From assembly GCF_937616625.2 (NCBI RefSeq), contig NC_065577.1:4443001-4507000 (forward strand): a DNA stretch of 64,000 bases, read 5' to 3'. This stretch comes from Mercurialis annua (lineage: Eukaryota; Streptophyta; Magnoliopsida; Malpighiales; Euphorbiaceae). Positions 24,606-36,800 of the stretch are shown here, piece after piece. Each line of letters starts with the position of its first letter. The stretch's first letter is position 1. The position numbers were made by a program, and so were the translations under genes. The notes below the pieces were generated by a model. The model ran no database searches, was not told where the DNA came from, and saw nothing but the letters and a program-made list of their open reading frames with translations.

Positions 24606-25126
24606 TATGTAAAGCATTTCAAATAGTACTAAAATAAAAGTTGAATTTGAGATTTGCTTTATATATTTATACTTATAAAGTAAATTAAAGTAGTGTTCAA
24701 ATCATAAATTTTTATATTCTGTTTAATTATATTGCTATAGAAAATTTACAAAACTGTGGGAATTTGAGGTTTGTTTATTTCAATTCTCGTTTAGAGTAAA
24801 CAAACCAATTTCCTATATAATTTTTTTTTTATTATTATAAATACTTAAATCCGTAGTGATGATCTTTTGATCTGTTACTATTGCTTGTGCACTCAATTAA
24901 ATAAGAATTTGTGGAAGTCTCTGTCACGTTTTCTTGTCTTTTTGTCGCTACAATGACTTCGTCACATTTTCTTGTTTTCTTGTCGCTAAAATATTATTAC
25001 TATTTATTTATATTTGTTTATACAAAATGTTTCATCAACTTTTTCTCAACGTGTTTTATAGAAAATAGTAGGTAAGAAATTTGAATTATTGTTTGGGTGG
25101 GTACATTAGTGTTAAACCGTTCAAAT
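24606..25126. other. Intergenic, nothing recognised
   Basis: This is an AT-rich spacer. A short direct repeat of 'tcttgtctttttgtcgct' / 'tcttgttttcttgtcgct' occurs at about 24930-24990. Confidence 0.5.
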
Positions 25127-25135
25127 TAAAAGTAA

Positions 25136-25358
25136 GAGAAATTCTTATGTAGATTCGGTCTACCACGTCATCCGTAAACTAACCTATCACATTATGACAC
25201 GTTATTAAAATGATGGCAATCTTGTAAATTCGTTTTTTAATTATTTACACCTTTGAATAGTAATATTACAAAATTGCCATCATTTTAATGATGTGTCATA
25301 ATATGATAGGTTTGGTCTACGGATGACGTGGTAGACCGAATCTACTTAAAAATTTCTC
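25136..25358. mobile_element. Mutator-type MITE, 223 bp (family M223, copy C)
   Basis: This is the third M223 hairpin. The left end is GAGAAATTCTTATGTAGATT and the right end is its inverted copy with few mismatches. An exact 9-bp duplication TAAAAGTAA flanks it (25127-25135 and 25359-25367). The arms agree best with copy B. The exact duplication suggests a more recent insertion. Confidence 0.92.
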
Positions 25359-25367
25359 TAAAAGTAA

Positions 25368-26013
25368 ATATACGTTCCTACAAATTATGGCAACTTCAAT
25401 TTGATACTTTTTGTTGAAGAAATAAATTTCTACAAGTAATCATCATAAACTGATATATTTTAAATAGTTGTTATATTAGATTTTAGATTTTATAGAAAAT
25501 TACTACAATTATTTAAATCAGATATAATATACAATTTTCTTTCATATATCAATTTAATGAATTTCTATTAAATATAAGTAAAATTTGTGAAATAGTAAGG
25601 TTGCGATTTCTAAAGAAAAATAGTAATTTTTAATTTTAATAGGAAAAAAAAATACTTTTCTCTCAATTTTATGTGGACTCGCGGCTAATTGATACATTAA
25701 CAACGGGTCTTTGAAAAAACAGTACTAATGGGTGTTCAGTCAATTTTTCTATGCATATATATGGTAGCTATTATTTTACAGAAAGCTCCATATATCTATT
25801 CGAAAAAGTGTCAATAATATTTAATTTTATTTTTTTAAAACCCAAACATCTTATAATGTGATTTTTTTTTTATTTTGAAGCTTTTTTTTACACAATAACC
25901 GTTTTAACTTTATTGATTATTTAATTAAGTTTTTTCATTTTAAAATATTTTAAATGATGCATTTATTTATTAATTATAAAATTTAGGTCATTAAATTAGT
26001 AGCGATACTTAAT
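25368..26013. other. Intergenic, nothing recognised
   Basis: This is an AT-rich spacer without gene-like frames. Confidence 0.5.
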
Positions 26014-26018
26014 AATTA

Positions 26019-29000
26019 TGTCACGACCCGATTCTCGGCATCGAGACCGGCGCTAGGGAATGGGAGTGGTTGCTCCGAAACCCGTAGCAAGCCTTAAAAT
26101 ACATTAAAAATCACTTAAAAAATTTCGCGGAATTCAAATCATTTTCGAACATTTTAAAATTGCAGTTTAAAACGTTCTGATGAAAATTACCATTTAAAAA
26201 CATGCACATAATTTTCTCTTTAATTATTGCATTTTAGTTTTCAAAACCATTTCATTATGGTTTATCATGCATCTCATTATGCATACCATCTTATTACGGT
26301 AATTACTGCATTTCACTATGCAGGCCATTTCTCTATGGACTTAACTGCATTTCACTATGCAGATGTGTTCATCGCATTTTATTCAAGTGCAGTCGCTCGG
26401 ACTTACGCACAGCATTCCCATATTACATATTATCAGAGTTTAAGCGTTATAATAAAATATAAAGCATAAATAAGTCCAACGACTACTAGGGTATAATCGT
26501 TCATTATTCTAGCTACTGCAACTCTAGACACATAAAGGAAAGTCATTCTCACTTTATACAAGCCAGGGATTTCCGGAACAAGAAATTGGAAATCCACACG
26601 TCAAACTACTCGCCTGTAAAAATTATAAATTCAACGGGGTCAGTTATAAAAACTGGTGAATGCGTACAACATGTACTAATAAACATTAATATGAAGCAAT
26701 GCATTCCAGATTACCGATTCATATGAAACCCTAAACCATGATTCATGTTCCTATATGCTTTCAACACAGGAAACATAAATATTCCATTTTTTTTCCATTC
26801 CATTCGGGTTAACCTTTTATTTTTCTTTGGCCGTATTTATTTTCTCTTTTTGTACTTTTAGCCAGTCAAATCCGATTATTTTTATTTTACGTATTTGAAA
26901 GTCCCAGACTCTTCTTACAATACAACGGATTTCGGCAGTACATAAATACTGTCGCCAATTTCACTTTTTTTAATAAAAGGTTCAACCTCTCAGATCTCGG
27001 CAGTTTGCTGACTGCCTTTGGTCGTCTATATTCCGTTGCCTCTGAAGATCTGTTCACACAGAGTCTAGGCCGTCGCCTGACTTTCCAGGCCGTCGCCAGG
27101 ATTCACACAGTATATTCACATGCAACCCATTCTAAATGAAATACCGGTGATCACACAGCACTATTGCCGCCCAATAGTAAGCATGTTTCAATGAATCTAA
27201 ATCGGTTTCAACACTATGAATAGTTCATGCGATTTAAATTCAAAATAAAATAAAGCATTTGCAAATCATGTAAAGCAGTTCGCAATATTTTTAATACTAA
27301 TATTTAGCAGTATAAGTTGTAAACACACTCACAGTACTCGCTTATTCCAAATATAAAAATACCACCCGTTGAAATATCAAAACCTTTGCTCGCCGGTTTC
27401 CGCAACAAAACTCGCTGGATCTAATTTAGAGATTAAACATTAATAAATGTAATAACTCTAAATTCTAGGATATACTCTATACCGACTCAACCATATAACC
27501 ACATAATCACAAACCAAATTTGATTCCGACTATCTATTTCCGCGTCATCGTATTTCAATACGATACACCACATAGTTTATTTATTTCAATAAATAAACAT
27601 AGAATTATAATTCCATATAATTCTAACACACATTCAATTCATATCATTTTCTAAAAATACACTTTTAGAAAATCTCAACAATCATATCACAATTCAAAAA
27701 TATCCAAAAATATTTTTCCGTAAAATATTTTTGACCCGGGGCTCGCCCCCCTCTTATTTTCTGCCAAAAACATTTCGGCACTAACTGCTGCCAACTGAGT
27801 TTAGGACTGAGCCAACATGCTCTATCCCCTTCACTCAAACTCCGGTCACCGTATTCCGGTGGTTTTGGCCGGAAAACTCAAAAACGCTAAAAACGCTTAA
27901 AAATCCATTTTAAGCCATTTTTATACCGAAATTCACCAAAAATAATTTCATATACATTTTTAATTTTCATCTTGTAAAAACAGCAGCCCAATATTTTTAA
28001 AATATTTATTTTCCATTATTTTAACCATTAAAACCGAAATATCAATTAATAATCAAAACCGATTATTAATCCTTCAAAACACTACACAAAAATCATTTAA
28101 ACTCCACAAATAATTATCAAACACATTTCATAAATTTTTTTCATAAATATTTTCTGCCCAGAATTTAAAATGACAGTTTTACCCTTTTTCATCAAATTTT
28201 AGCCGAATAGAGTTATTAAAAATTAAACCCGATTATTAAACCGCTAAAAATTAACCATTAACCATTTAATTAACATCAACCACAAATATAACTCATCCAT
28301 AAATAAAATTATTTCCAGAAATTAAAAATCCCTTTATTTACCATTTTTAAGCTATTTTTAAGCTTTAAAACAATTAAAAATCGAAACCCAACTAATTAAA
28401 TTAACACCCGAATTAATTAACATTTTTAATCCACAAAAATTTCACTTTAAAGCATATATAAATATCATCATTTAGATCAGCCCAGAAAATTTAAATAAAT
28501 AATTTAATTTTCACGGAAAAAATATTTTAAAACCGTAACCCATATAAACAATTACTAAAATTAGTTAATCAACCATCAAACATCACATTTAAACCATCCT
28601 ATGCATGTTTCTAACACTTAACCAACATCAGCAACTAAAAGTAAGGTTTTGAGCTTGAATTTATACCTTGATTCAACATGCAAATACACCTACACGATCT
28701 ACGCAATATTCCCGACAATTTTCGTGAAGAAAGTTTTGAGAGAAAATGTAAGAGTAAAGTTTTGTATTGGGAGCTATGGTGTATTCGGCACCCACAAAAT
28801 GAAGAAGATGATGGATTAACTTGGGCACCAAGTTTAGCTTAAGAAAATATCTAGATATTATTTGAAGTTTCAATTATTTACAAGTTTGCCATTATGGCAT
28901 TCTTGTAAATAATTCGAACTCTAGGGGCAAAATAATTTAACTTTCTCAAACACTTAAAAACATTAAATCATATCATATGGGCTGAGTTAAAATATTTTTG

Positions 29001-29233
29001 GGCCTTTAAAAATATTTAAAATAATTATTTTTACGGTTTTTAGTGAAAAATCACAAAATTCACTTTTAACACGTAAAATTGCCAAAAATCAACTTAAGGC
29101 AAAACACATACCAAATCACATTTTCACCCTTATAAATTCATCACGTGAATTTATTCACTATTTTCGAGGTCCTAATTAATTAAAAATTGGACACTAGCGA
29201 AAATAAACACTAATAATTCTACGGGGTATTACA
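26019..29233 (+). mobile_element. Very long solo LTR (3215 bp), gypsy-like family 'TGTCACGA'
   Basis: It begins TGTCACGACCCG and ends GGGGTATTACA, so it has TG...CA ends. An exact 5-bp duplication AATTA flanks it (26014-26018 and 29234-29238). There is no gag or pol inside and no second LTR nearby, so the simplest reading is a solo LTR left by recombination. The first 80 bp ('ccggcgctagggaatggg', 'cccgtagcaagcct') recur in the units at 31005 and, inverted, at 48961. Very long LTRs with these ends occur in plant Ty3/gypsy (Tekay/Del-like) elements, but that family assignment is an inference. Confidence 0.8.
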
Positions 29234-29238
29234 AATTA

Positions 29239-30999
29239 AAAATTTAATATAAGTTTTTATATAAACTAACTATAAAATTAAGATGTTTTCTAATAAAAAA
29301 AATTAATATATATATATATATATATTTTATTAGTAATGTGAGAAGTATTAAATATTAAAAAAATAAATATACTAATTTTACATACGCCAGTGAAGTCTAA
29401 TCCAAATGGCTGAAGCTCTCCAATGCATTTTTGAGATTTCAGTTTTGAGTCTTAGTAAGGCCAGTTGTTTAATTTGAAAATCTAACTAAGAAGCACTACC
29501 GGCTAACGTAATTAGATTCTAACTCTAATTCAAAAAAATTACATAATAACAACCACCAATCAAATTTTACGAAATATATATTATTTCCTCTGCTTCGTAA
29601 ATATACAACTTTTGACACTTTTTGGCTTGTACATGAATTAAAAAATATCATTAATGCTAAATATATTTTTTATAATATTTTTATAACCATAAACTTATTC
29701 TAATTAGTTAAAATAAATTTTTTTATTAAATTATTAATATTGGTTCATAATTATTAAAATCCACAAAATAATTAAAAATATCATTCTCAAAGTTTAAATA
29801 AAAAGATTTCAAAGTATAGCAAAAAATAAATTTTCATATATATTTATAGAACGAATAAAGTATAATAAGTCATTAATTATTAATTATCAGCTACCAAATT
29901 ACAACTGAATCAAATAGAAATTTTGGAATATAGTTGGTGTCAGGAAATTCTTTATACTGAAATTCATCTTGTTATTGATCACCAATTAAATTTGTATTTT
30001 TAAATTTGTATTTTTATTTTGTTTTTTTTCTAGATCTATATAGGGTTTCAGTTGTTTTTTATTTTTTTTTGTATTTTAATCTACGATGTACTTCGACTGT
30101 AAGATGTAATCTGTTAATGTAACAACATTATTATTATTTTGACAAAAAAAATCAAATAAAATATAAATATCGAAGGCTTATTCATTCAAGTTTTTGGTTT
30201 GAAGATGACTGTTATTTTTGTTTTTCTTTCTTTTGCCAAAAAAACGTTATAATTTATAATGAAAATATGAACAAAGAGTCAACGCGCGCCCTGAATGTGT
30301 GACATGATTATCTAGCCCAATTTAAACTTTTTTGAACAATTAATTCAAAAACTCTTCATTTTTGGGTCAAATAGCCAATAATTTATATTTTTATTTTAAA
30401 AAACAGATTTAGGATAATTATATCGCAACAATTAGTGAAGTATCTAATTATTTTTTGCATCCCTCACCTCCGATTTGTATTTTACGCATCTTAAAAATAC
30501 AATTATCGGGTTATTTAGCCCCAAAATGAAAAGTTTTGGGATTAGTTGCTCAAAAATGTATAAATTTGATTAGATGATCCCGTGACACAAGTTTAGGGGG
30601 CACGTTGACCTTTTACTCATTAAAATATTAAGAAACTAACAAAATGAAACTGTGATCTAAGAGTGTCCACAGCAGGTGATTCAATCATATTATTAGAATA
30701 TTAATGGTGGGCTCTTATGAAAAAAGAACACATGAAATTAGAGGATATGGGAGTTTGGATTTGGATCCCCATCCACTCAATTATTATAAGGTGGCCAACC
30801 ACAACGTGCAACTACATTCTCCACTCTTTATTATTTGATTCTTTATTCATTTTCCACTTCTGCACCATTCCTTCCACCATACGTATACCTCATTGTATGT
30901 CCCCGATCTAGCATCTAAATAGATTTGAGCCCGTTGCAATCGAATTTGAAACTTTTATATAAATTTAGACATCATTTGGAGGATTTTATATCTGATAAC
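29239..30999. other. Intergenic with small repeat remnants
   Basis: There is a TA microsatellite at about 29307-29325. A SINE-like piece at about 29395-29480 has degenerate A and B boxes. No protein-like frame is present, and the 64-codon frame at 30717-30911 has no recognisable domain. Confidence 0.45.
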
Positions 31000-31004
31000 G
31001 AAAT

Positions 31005-33928
31005 TGTCACGATCCATTTTCATGAATTGTGACCGGCGCTAGGGTATGGGTATAGTCGTACCAAAACCCGTAGCAAGCCTCGCGGAAAACAGATAAATGT
31101 CATACACAACAATATACCTGCATAAAACCACATGCTCGGGGGCAACCGAGACTTCAGCCTAGTCTAGCAGTACAATAAGCAATATATATTCAAAGCATAC
31201 TTATCTGAAATTATAACTCCAACAGTATGGCAATATAATATAAATACCATAAATACTGTAATCATGCCAAAAACGATAAAGTAATCACTAACAATCAATA
31301 GTCTGAAAATATAATAAAAGACTAATCATAATTAATCTATACTACTACTGCAGTCTAAGAGTTTAAAACAGTTCGACTCTTTATTTCTGAAAATAAAATA
31401 AAAACCTACGAAAAGAAATGGAGATCGACCAAAGCTCAAATCATAAACCTGGAAAATTTGGGAAAACAACGGGGTCAGATTTACTGAGTAGAGTTTATAT
31501 AACCATTTACATTTATTAAGTTAAAAACCTTTAAAACGTTTAATAAACATTTTCATTATGGATTATCAATGAAACCCTAAACCACAATTCTAAATCCATC
31601 GTCGTGTCGGTGAGACGTATCTCAATAACCGATCCCCGACTATCACTTAATAAATAGTGAGCCCAGGAGACGTATCTTCCACCGGTGCCCTCACTAAGGT
31701 GAGACGTATCTCAAACCTACCTCAATACCATAATCATTACCGGTGCGCACGCAGTCCCGATGATGCCCATCGAGTAGCATTTTCCAAATCAAATCCACAA
31801 TGCCGAAAACAGTTCAAAAGCTGCTTATACATATATATATATATATATATACACACAAAATAATACATTTGCTTAATAAAGAGGTAAATAGAGATATAAA
31901 CTCACTGCTTGCTAAATCCACGTGATCCTGACAAGCAATCTAACTCTGGTTCGCCTCTGAAGTACGAACAGTCGACGGGTCTAAATAAAATATTAAAATC
32001 ATAATTAAAATCAGACCCTAACTCTAAAGAGTACTAGACACCACATAGGACTAGCACAACGCAAAACCAAGTCACATTTAATAAACACTTATATTAAATG
32101 CATTCCAAAATATAACCCAAGTTATAAAATACAGATCATATAAACACATTTATAATGGTACATAAAATAATTAAATAAATTCGAGTTAAAATTCATATTA
32201 GTGAGTCAGCCGAGTTATTAAAACTACCAAGCTTCTTCCCACTTATTGGGCGACCACAGTCTAACCCAAACCAAAACTTTATTAAATTATAAACCCGAGT
32301 TTATAAATTAAAATACTTGATAAAGCATTATCTATATAAAATAGAATTTAATATCTTATAAATTCAAGTAACCCAAGTTACAACCAAAACTTAAATATTT
32401 TAAGTCTATAAAAGTTTAGGGACTAAACTGCACTTTAGCCAAATAGGGACTAAACTGTACTTTAGCCAACTAAGGACTAAATGGTACTTTAGTCAATTAT
32501 AAAATTAAATTAATTTCCCACTCTTAATTTATTAATTAGAAAATCAAATTAGAAGTCCAAGAATTATTACTTTGCTAAAAGAATAGCTTTAGAAACTTTT
32601 AGGGCTAATTTGTAATTTAGCCAATTTAACATTTCAATTAAATAAAATTGAATTACCCAAGTAATTAAATTAATTACAAGATCAATAACGTCTCCTCATT
32701 ACCAATTTAAATCGAAACCATTTAAAAGTTATTTATCAAGCTAATTAACACAAAACTAACTTGGGGTATCTATTTGATTTTAACAAAATACTTTAATGAT
32801 TAAAGTGGCCATAAGCCATCTCCTTCCTTTCATAATGATTCAAGCTTCTGAATCATTCGTTCCCGCCCAAAATCTCATGAACTCATTAACAAAAAAAGAA
32901 CACTTTCAACCCATAATTCAAAGCTTATTACAAACCAAACTACTTGTTCCTAATCAAAGAGGAATCAACCAAGCTACCAAGATTTGTATATTCGGCCAAA
33001 GCATACTCAAGAACAAGGATCTATCACAAAAACCATTCACGGAGGAAATCAAGCATTTGATAAACGGAGAATCGAAACGGTAGGAACTCGACGAACAATC
33101 ACACTTATTAATTGAATGATCAATCTACTTATCATAGGTTACAAGAAATCGATAAAGGCAATTGAATCAAAATTAAAAATAAACGGCAGTAACTTATGAA
33201 CAAAACAGAATTAAACACGTATAACTACGATGAAACGGCGGCGACTATATCGCATAGAATTACGTACCGTTTTGGAGGAAACAAAGGTGAGGATTGAAGA
33301 GGCGTGTGTCTACAATCTTATCGACGAAACGAAATTGATTTCTATCTACAAACGAACAAGAACGATCCAATTTACGGAAGTGTCGTTTAATACTAAAACT
33401 GAAATCAAGAACAATTGAAAGGTACTTACTGTAACTTGAATTCAAATGAGTTTGGATGATGAAGATTGTGATTTCTGAGATTGAGAAAAAAATGGCGGCT
33501 GAGCTTTGTTATAGATGAGGAAAATATTAGGTTAAGGGAACAAGTAACGTAACAGATTACGTTCAATAAGGGAGGAATGGCTGCGGAAGACTGAGGCACA
33601 AACGTGTCTCAGCAAAATTGTAAAGGGTCTCGTACGAGACCCTTGTGTCTCGTACGAGAAAACCCTGAAATTTCAAAGGGTCTCGTACGAGACCCTTGTG
33701 TCTCGTACGAGACCACACGAATTTCTCAGGTCTCGTACGAGACCTGAGCCTCAACACTTCGAAGGCTGGTTTGGCCAACCAAAGACTTGACCGAAAAAAA
33801 AGAAGATCCAAGGCCTAACCAAGCAAAACAACACTAACCAAAACGAAAACTACCCAAATCTTAAAACGATCCTCTAAATTTTACCGGAACTCATCAAGAA
33901 ATTTAACAAAATTTTACGGGATATTACA
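31005..33928 (+). mobile_element. Very long solo LTR (2924 bp), same family
   Basis: It begins TGTCACGATCC and ends CGGGATATTACA. An exact 5-bp duplication GAAAT flanks it (31000-31004 and 33929-33933). The start shares 'ccggcgctaggg' and 'acccgtagcaagcct' with the 26019 unit. It contains a set of near-palindromic GAGACGTATCTC repeats at 31608-31700 and the palindrome array at 33625-33748. The open frames inside (32796-33083, 33230-33418) match nothing I recognise and lie in LTR sequence. Confidence 0.82.
33625..33748. repeat. Array of five TCTCGTACGAGA palindromes
   Basis: The perfect 12-bp palindrome TCTCGTACGAGA occurs five times in 124 bp, at about 33627, 33648, 33680, 33701 and 33731. 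Copies 1 and 3 extend to 18-bp palindromes (GGGTCTCGTACGAGACCC), and copy 5 extends to a perfect 24-bp palindrome at 33725-33748. The first four form two 53-bp tandem units. The array lies near the 3' end of the solo LTR. Confidence 0.97.
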
Positions 33929-33933
33929 GAAAT

Positions 33934-34607
33934 AGACAGAACAACGGTAAAAACTCATGACTAAAACTCAAACTCCTCTAGGACGAAAATGCAATACTGA
34001 ATAACCAGGGCCAAAAGCCCAATAGAAAATAATAACCATTAGCAAAGACAGACATTTACCAAGAAAACTATATTGTTGAAATAGACACTAACCGAGTATA
34101 ACCATCATCCGAGTTGTAGTACCACCAACAATAGTTATCACCGAAATACGATAAATTAAATATAAGTCATCTAGAAGTTAAGAGCATGTACTATCACCCC
34201 GACAAGCGACATTTTCAGACAGTGAGTACTTCTAACAAGAAATTCTCTAACCCTACATTGTCGTATCCTAGTTGTATAGAGAAAGAACAAAATCTGATAT
34301 CCACGCATACCCGATCTCCCACCAACCTCAGCCATCTAATCATATAAGTACACTTCTACGGCCATGTCATCACACAAGATAACTCCAAAAAAGATAAGAT
34401 GAAGTTGATACTTTTTTTTTTGCATTTTACGCTCATATTCTTTATTTTTTCATATATTTCTATCACTCATACTTACTTGACATCAAAGAGGTCTCCCGTG
34501 ATCTTTTTCCGACACTTTTTTTAACGATTGTCTGTTTGTATCTCAAGTGAGTTTTCAGGACCAAATTCGGCCTCAGGCTCGCTCTAGCAATTCACAAGTT
34601 ATCATTT
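33934..34607 (+). other. Possible 5' LTR or leader of a decayed gypsy element
   Basis: This stretch lies directly upstream of a primer-binding-site-like sequence. A candidate LTR start TGTTGAAATAG at about 34074 and end 'ttatca' at about 34608 would give an LTR of about 535 bp. With no second LTR visible this cannot be confirmed. Confidence 0.35.
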
Positions 34608-36800
34608 GGCGCGATCTGTGAAAAGGATAAGCAAGAAAGTTCCCCCCCTTTCTAACCTAAGTTCTTGAAATCAACAAGGAATGGAAGGAGAAGACCTCAC
34701 CGTACTAGAACTCAATAACTCATCAAGAAACACATTGGGGACAACCGATGACGTATTAACAACACCCCTCAAGAGAAGCTCTGGCACAACATGTTTTTCC
34801 CTCTCTCTTTCACCGGGGTGGGAACGCACCTAACTTCCACAAGTGGGATCACGAATCTCTGTCCATGGGGGATGCCCTACTCGGGGTCATTGCTCCTAAC
34901 CTCGCAGAACACATCCTTGTTCCTCACTCCCACACCCTAGGTACACAAAGATTTTTGCTCGGTCCTCAATTGGGCCCCACCAACCTTGTTTTCCCCACAA
35001 GCATAACAATCACCACCACTGGAGCACCAACATAGCAAATCGGTCCCACTGTCGCATAAATACGAGAATACATAAAATATCATGCTCGACAATTAGCTAC
35101 TTTCTAGCAAATGCAACAAACTCTAACACAACATGTGGCCCCAACCATCTTTCGTGCAAACATTCTGCCATCATCCTACATCCCCACATCACCACCCCAC
35201 CCTCTCGAATTCTACCGAGGGGCCAAACACGCCTTCACAACTCCAATGAATTACCCTATGGTCGGAAAAAAATCAAACTGGACACCCGAGCAAGAGAAAC
35301 AAGAACCCACCTCTTGCCAAGGACAGATTCAAAGAGGGAGAGAAGAAAACACCCAAGAGAGTAGAAGCAGAAAAAAATGTGCACAGCTTAGGAGCAGACG
35401 CAGGTCAGACACGAGATTTGGAACAAAAATTAACAGAGAGTAAGAAAGAAAATGGACAGAGTCAAGAGAATAGGTGAAAAGGAAGAGCTATCTTATAATC
35501 GGTTCACCACTCTCGGCAGCCATCCGGGAAGATCAATTTTCCCTCAACTACAAAATGGCCACTCTTGATCCATACGACGGTAAAGAGGACCCCATGACGC
35601 ATCTAAGCTGTTTCCAAGTCGTTATGATGGTACAAAGTTTATCTGAGTCGGCAGTGTGCAAAAAATTTCCAACTGCCCTGAAAGGCCCATCACAAAGATA
35701 AAATACAATTTTGACAAATTAGCAGAGGCCTTTGTATTTTTTTCTATCCCCTTTGTATTTTATTTTATCCAAATTTCGACCTTTGACTTTCAAATGCACC
35801 CTTAAGCATCAAATCGGCCTCTTTTCATTGGAAAAATATTTAAATTAGCAGAGGCCTTTGTATTTTTTTCTATCCCCTTTGTACTTAAGCTTGAGAGAAG
35901 GGTCAATATACAATTTTGACAAATTAGCAGAGGCCTTCAGAACTCACTTCACGTAGAGCATTAAAGAAAAAAGAAGTCTAGTGATTGAACTTTGCTATAA
36001 AAAATCTGAGGAAAGTTTGAAGAGTTTTGTTACCCGTTTTAATAAGGAAGCCATCTTTGTAGAAGACCTGAACAATGACACGGTCATTGATGCTATGAAA
36101 GACAGCACCACAATGAACAGTTTCCGAGATAATTTGATCACAAACCTAGTGGAGAGCTATCCGCAATTGATGAACCAAACGTGGAATTACATAAACTTGG
36201 ATGATTATAGGATGAGGAAGGCAGCTAGCTCGGAAGGGGGGGGGGGACAAGTGTTCGAAGCTCAGACACCCTTTTCTCCAAACAACAAATCGATAAGTAC
36301 AAATTTCGAGAGCAACGACCCCAAATGGCATCGAGAACAAAAACCCCGTAGACACTAAGGCCGGAAGAGTATACATTTCCCTTAACACACCCGGATCACA
36401 CATCTTAATGTGGATTCAAAATAACAACAAGTCCGTCTAGTATCCCGAAAAGATAAAATACAAAGGGGATAGAAAAAAATACTGCTAGTTCCACGATGGA
36501 TATAATCATGTAATACACGAATGTGGAATTTTGAAAAGAAAAATTGACCGGCTAGTGTAGGTTGGCCGACTGAAAGGTTTTATCGCGCAAGGCAAATCCT
36601 TCAACTCGGCGGGGGTAGCAGTCTAGAACCAAGTAATAGAAGAGAAAACGACCCACCGTCAAAAAAGTCAAACATAGCAGGAGTAATCAACACTATTGTT
36701 GAAGGAATGGTAGATCCTAAATATAAAAGAGTTCGAAATACTGTTCATGCTTGTGATGAACGTTGCGGTTATGCCTCCAGTTTATACAAGATCAAGGTAT
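34608..36800 (+). pseudogene. Decayed Ty3/gypsy (Tat-like) gag region with primer-binding site
   Basis: The sequence TTTGGCGCGATCTGTG at about 34611 resembles the TTGGCGCCGTCTGTGGG primer site of Tat-lineage gypsy elements. Gag pieces follow in scattered plus-strand frames. LDPYDGKEDPMTHLSCF is at about 35564, and a FDKLAEAFRTHF and SLKSFVTRFNKEA segment is at about 35910-36060. IHECGILKRKIDRL is at about 36510, and INTIVEGM near 36690 is like the gag end that precedes protease. Stops and shifts separate them, so no protein can be made. Protease, integrase and reverse transcriptase are not seen downstream. A patchwork insertion disrupts gag at 35694-35937. Confidence 0.75.
35694..35937. repeat. 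Patchwork (templated) insertion inside the gag relic
   Basis: The gag sequence 'ttttgacaaattagcagaggcctt' (24 bp) is present twice around an insert, with a partial third copy within it. The insert contains two copies of 'tatttttttctatccccttt' (also present inverted at about 36463-36480), and 86 bp that are an exact inverted copy of 43529-43614. Confidence 0.9.

Noticed and set aside
29580..29870. Stowaway-type MITE
   Set aside because: One end resembles 'ctctgcttcgtaaatata' but the partner end and TA duplication are not convincing.
32796..33083. 95-codon frame as a small gene
   Set aside because: It lies inside the solo LTR at 31005-33928, with no domain or signal recognised.
33606..33760. 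CRISPR-like array
   Set aside because: The repeats are palindromes with irregular short spacers in a plant LTR, and there are no cas genes.
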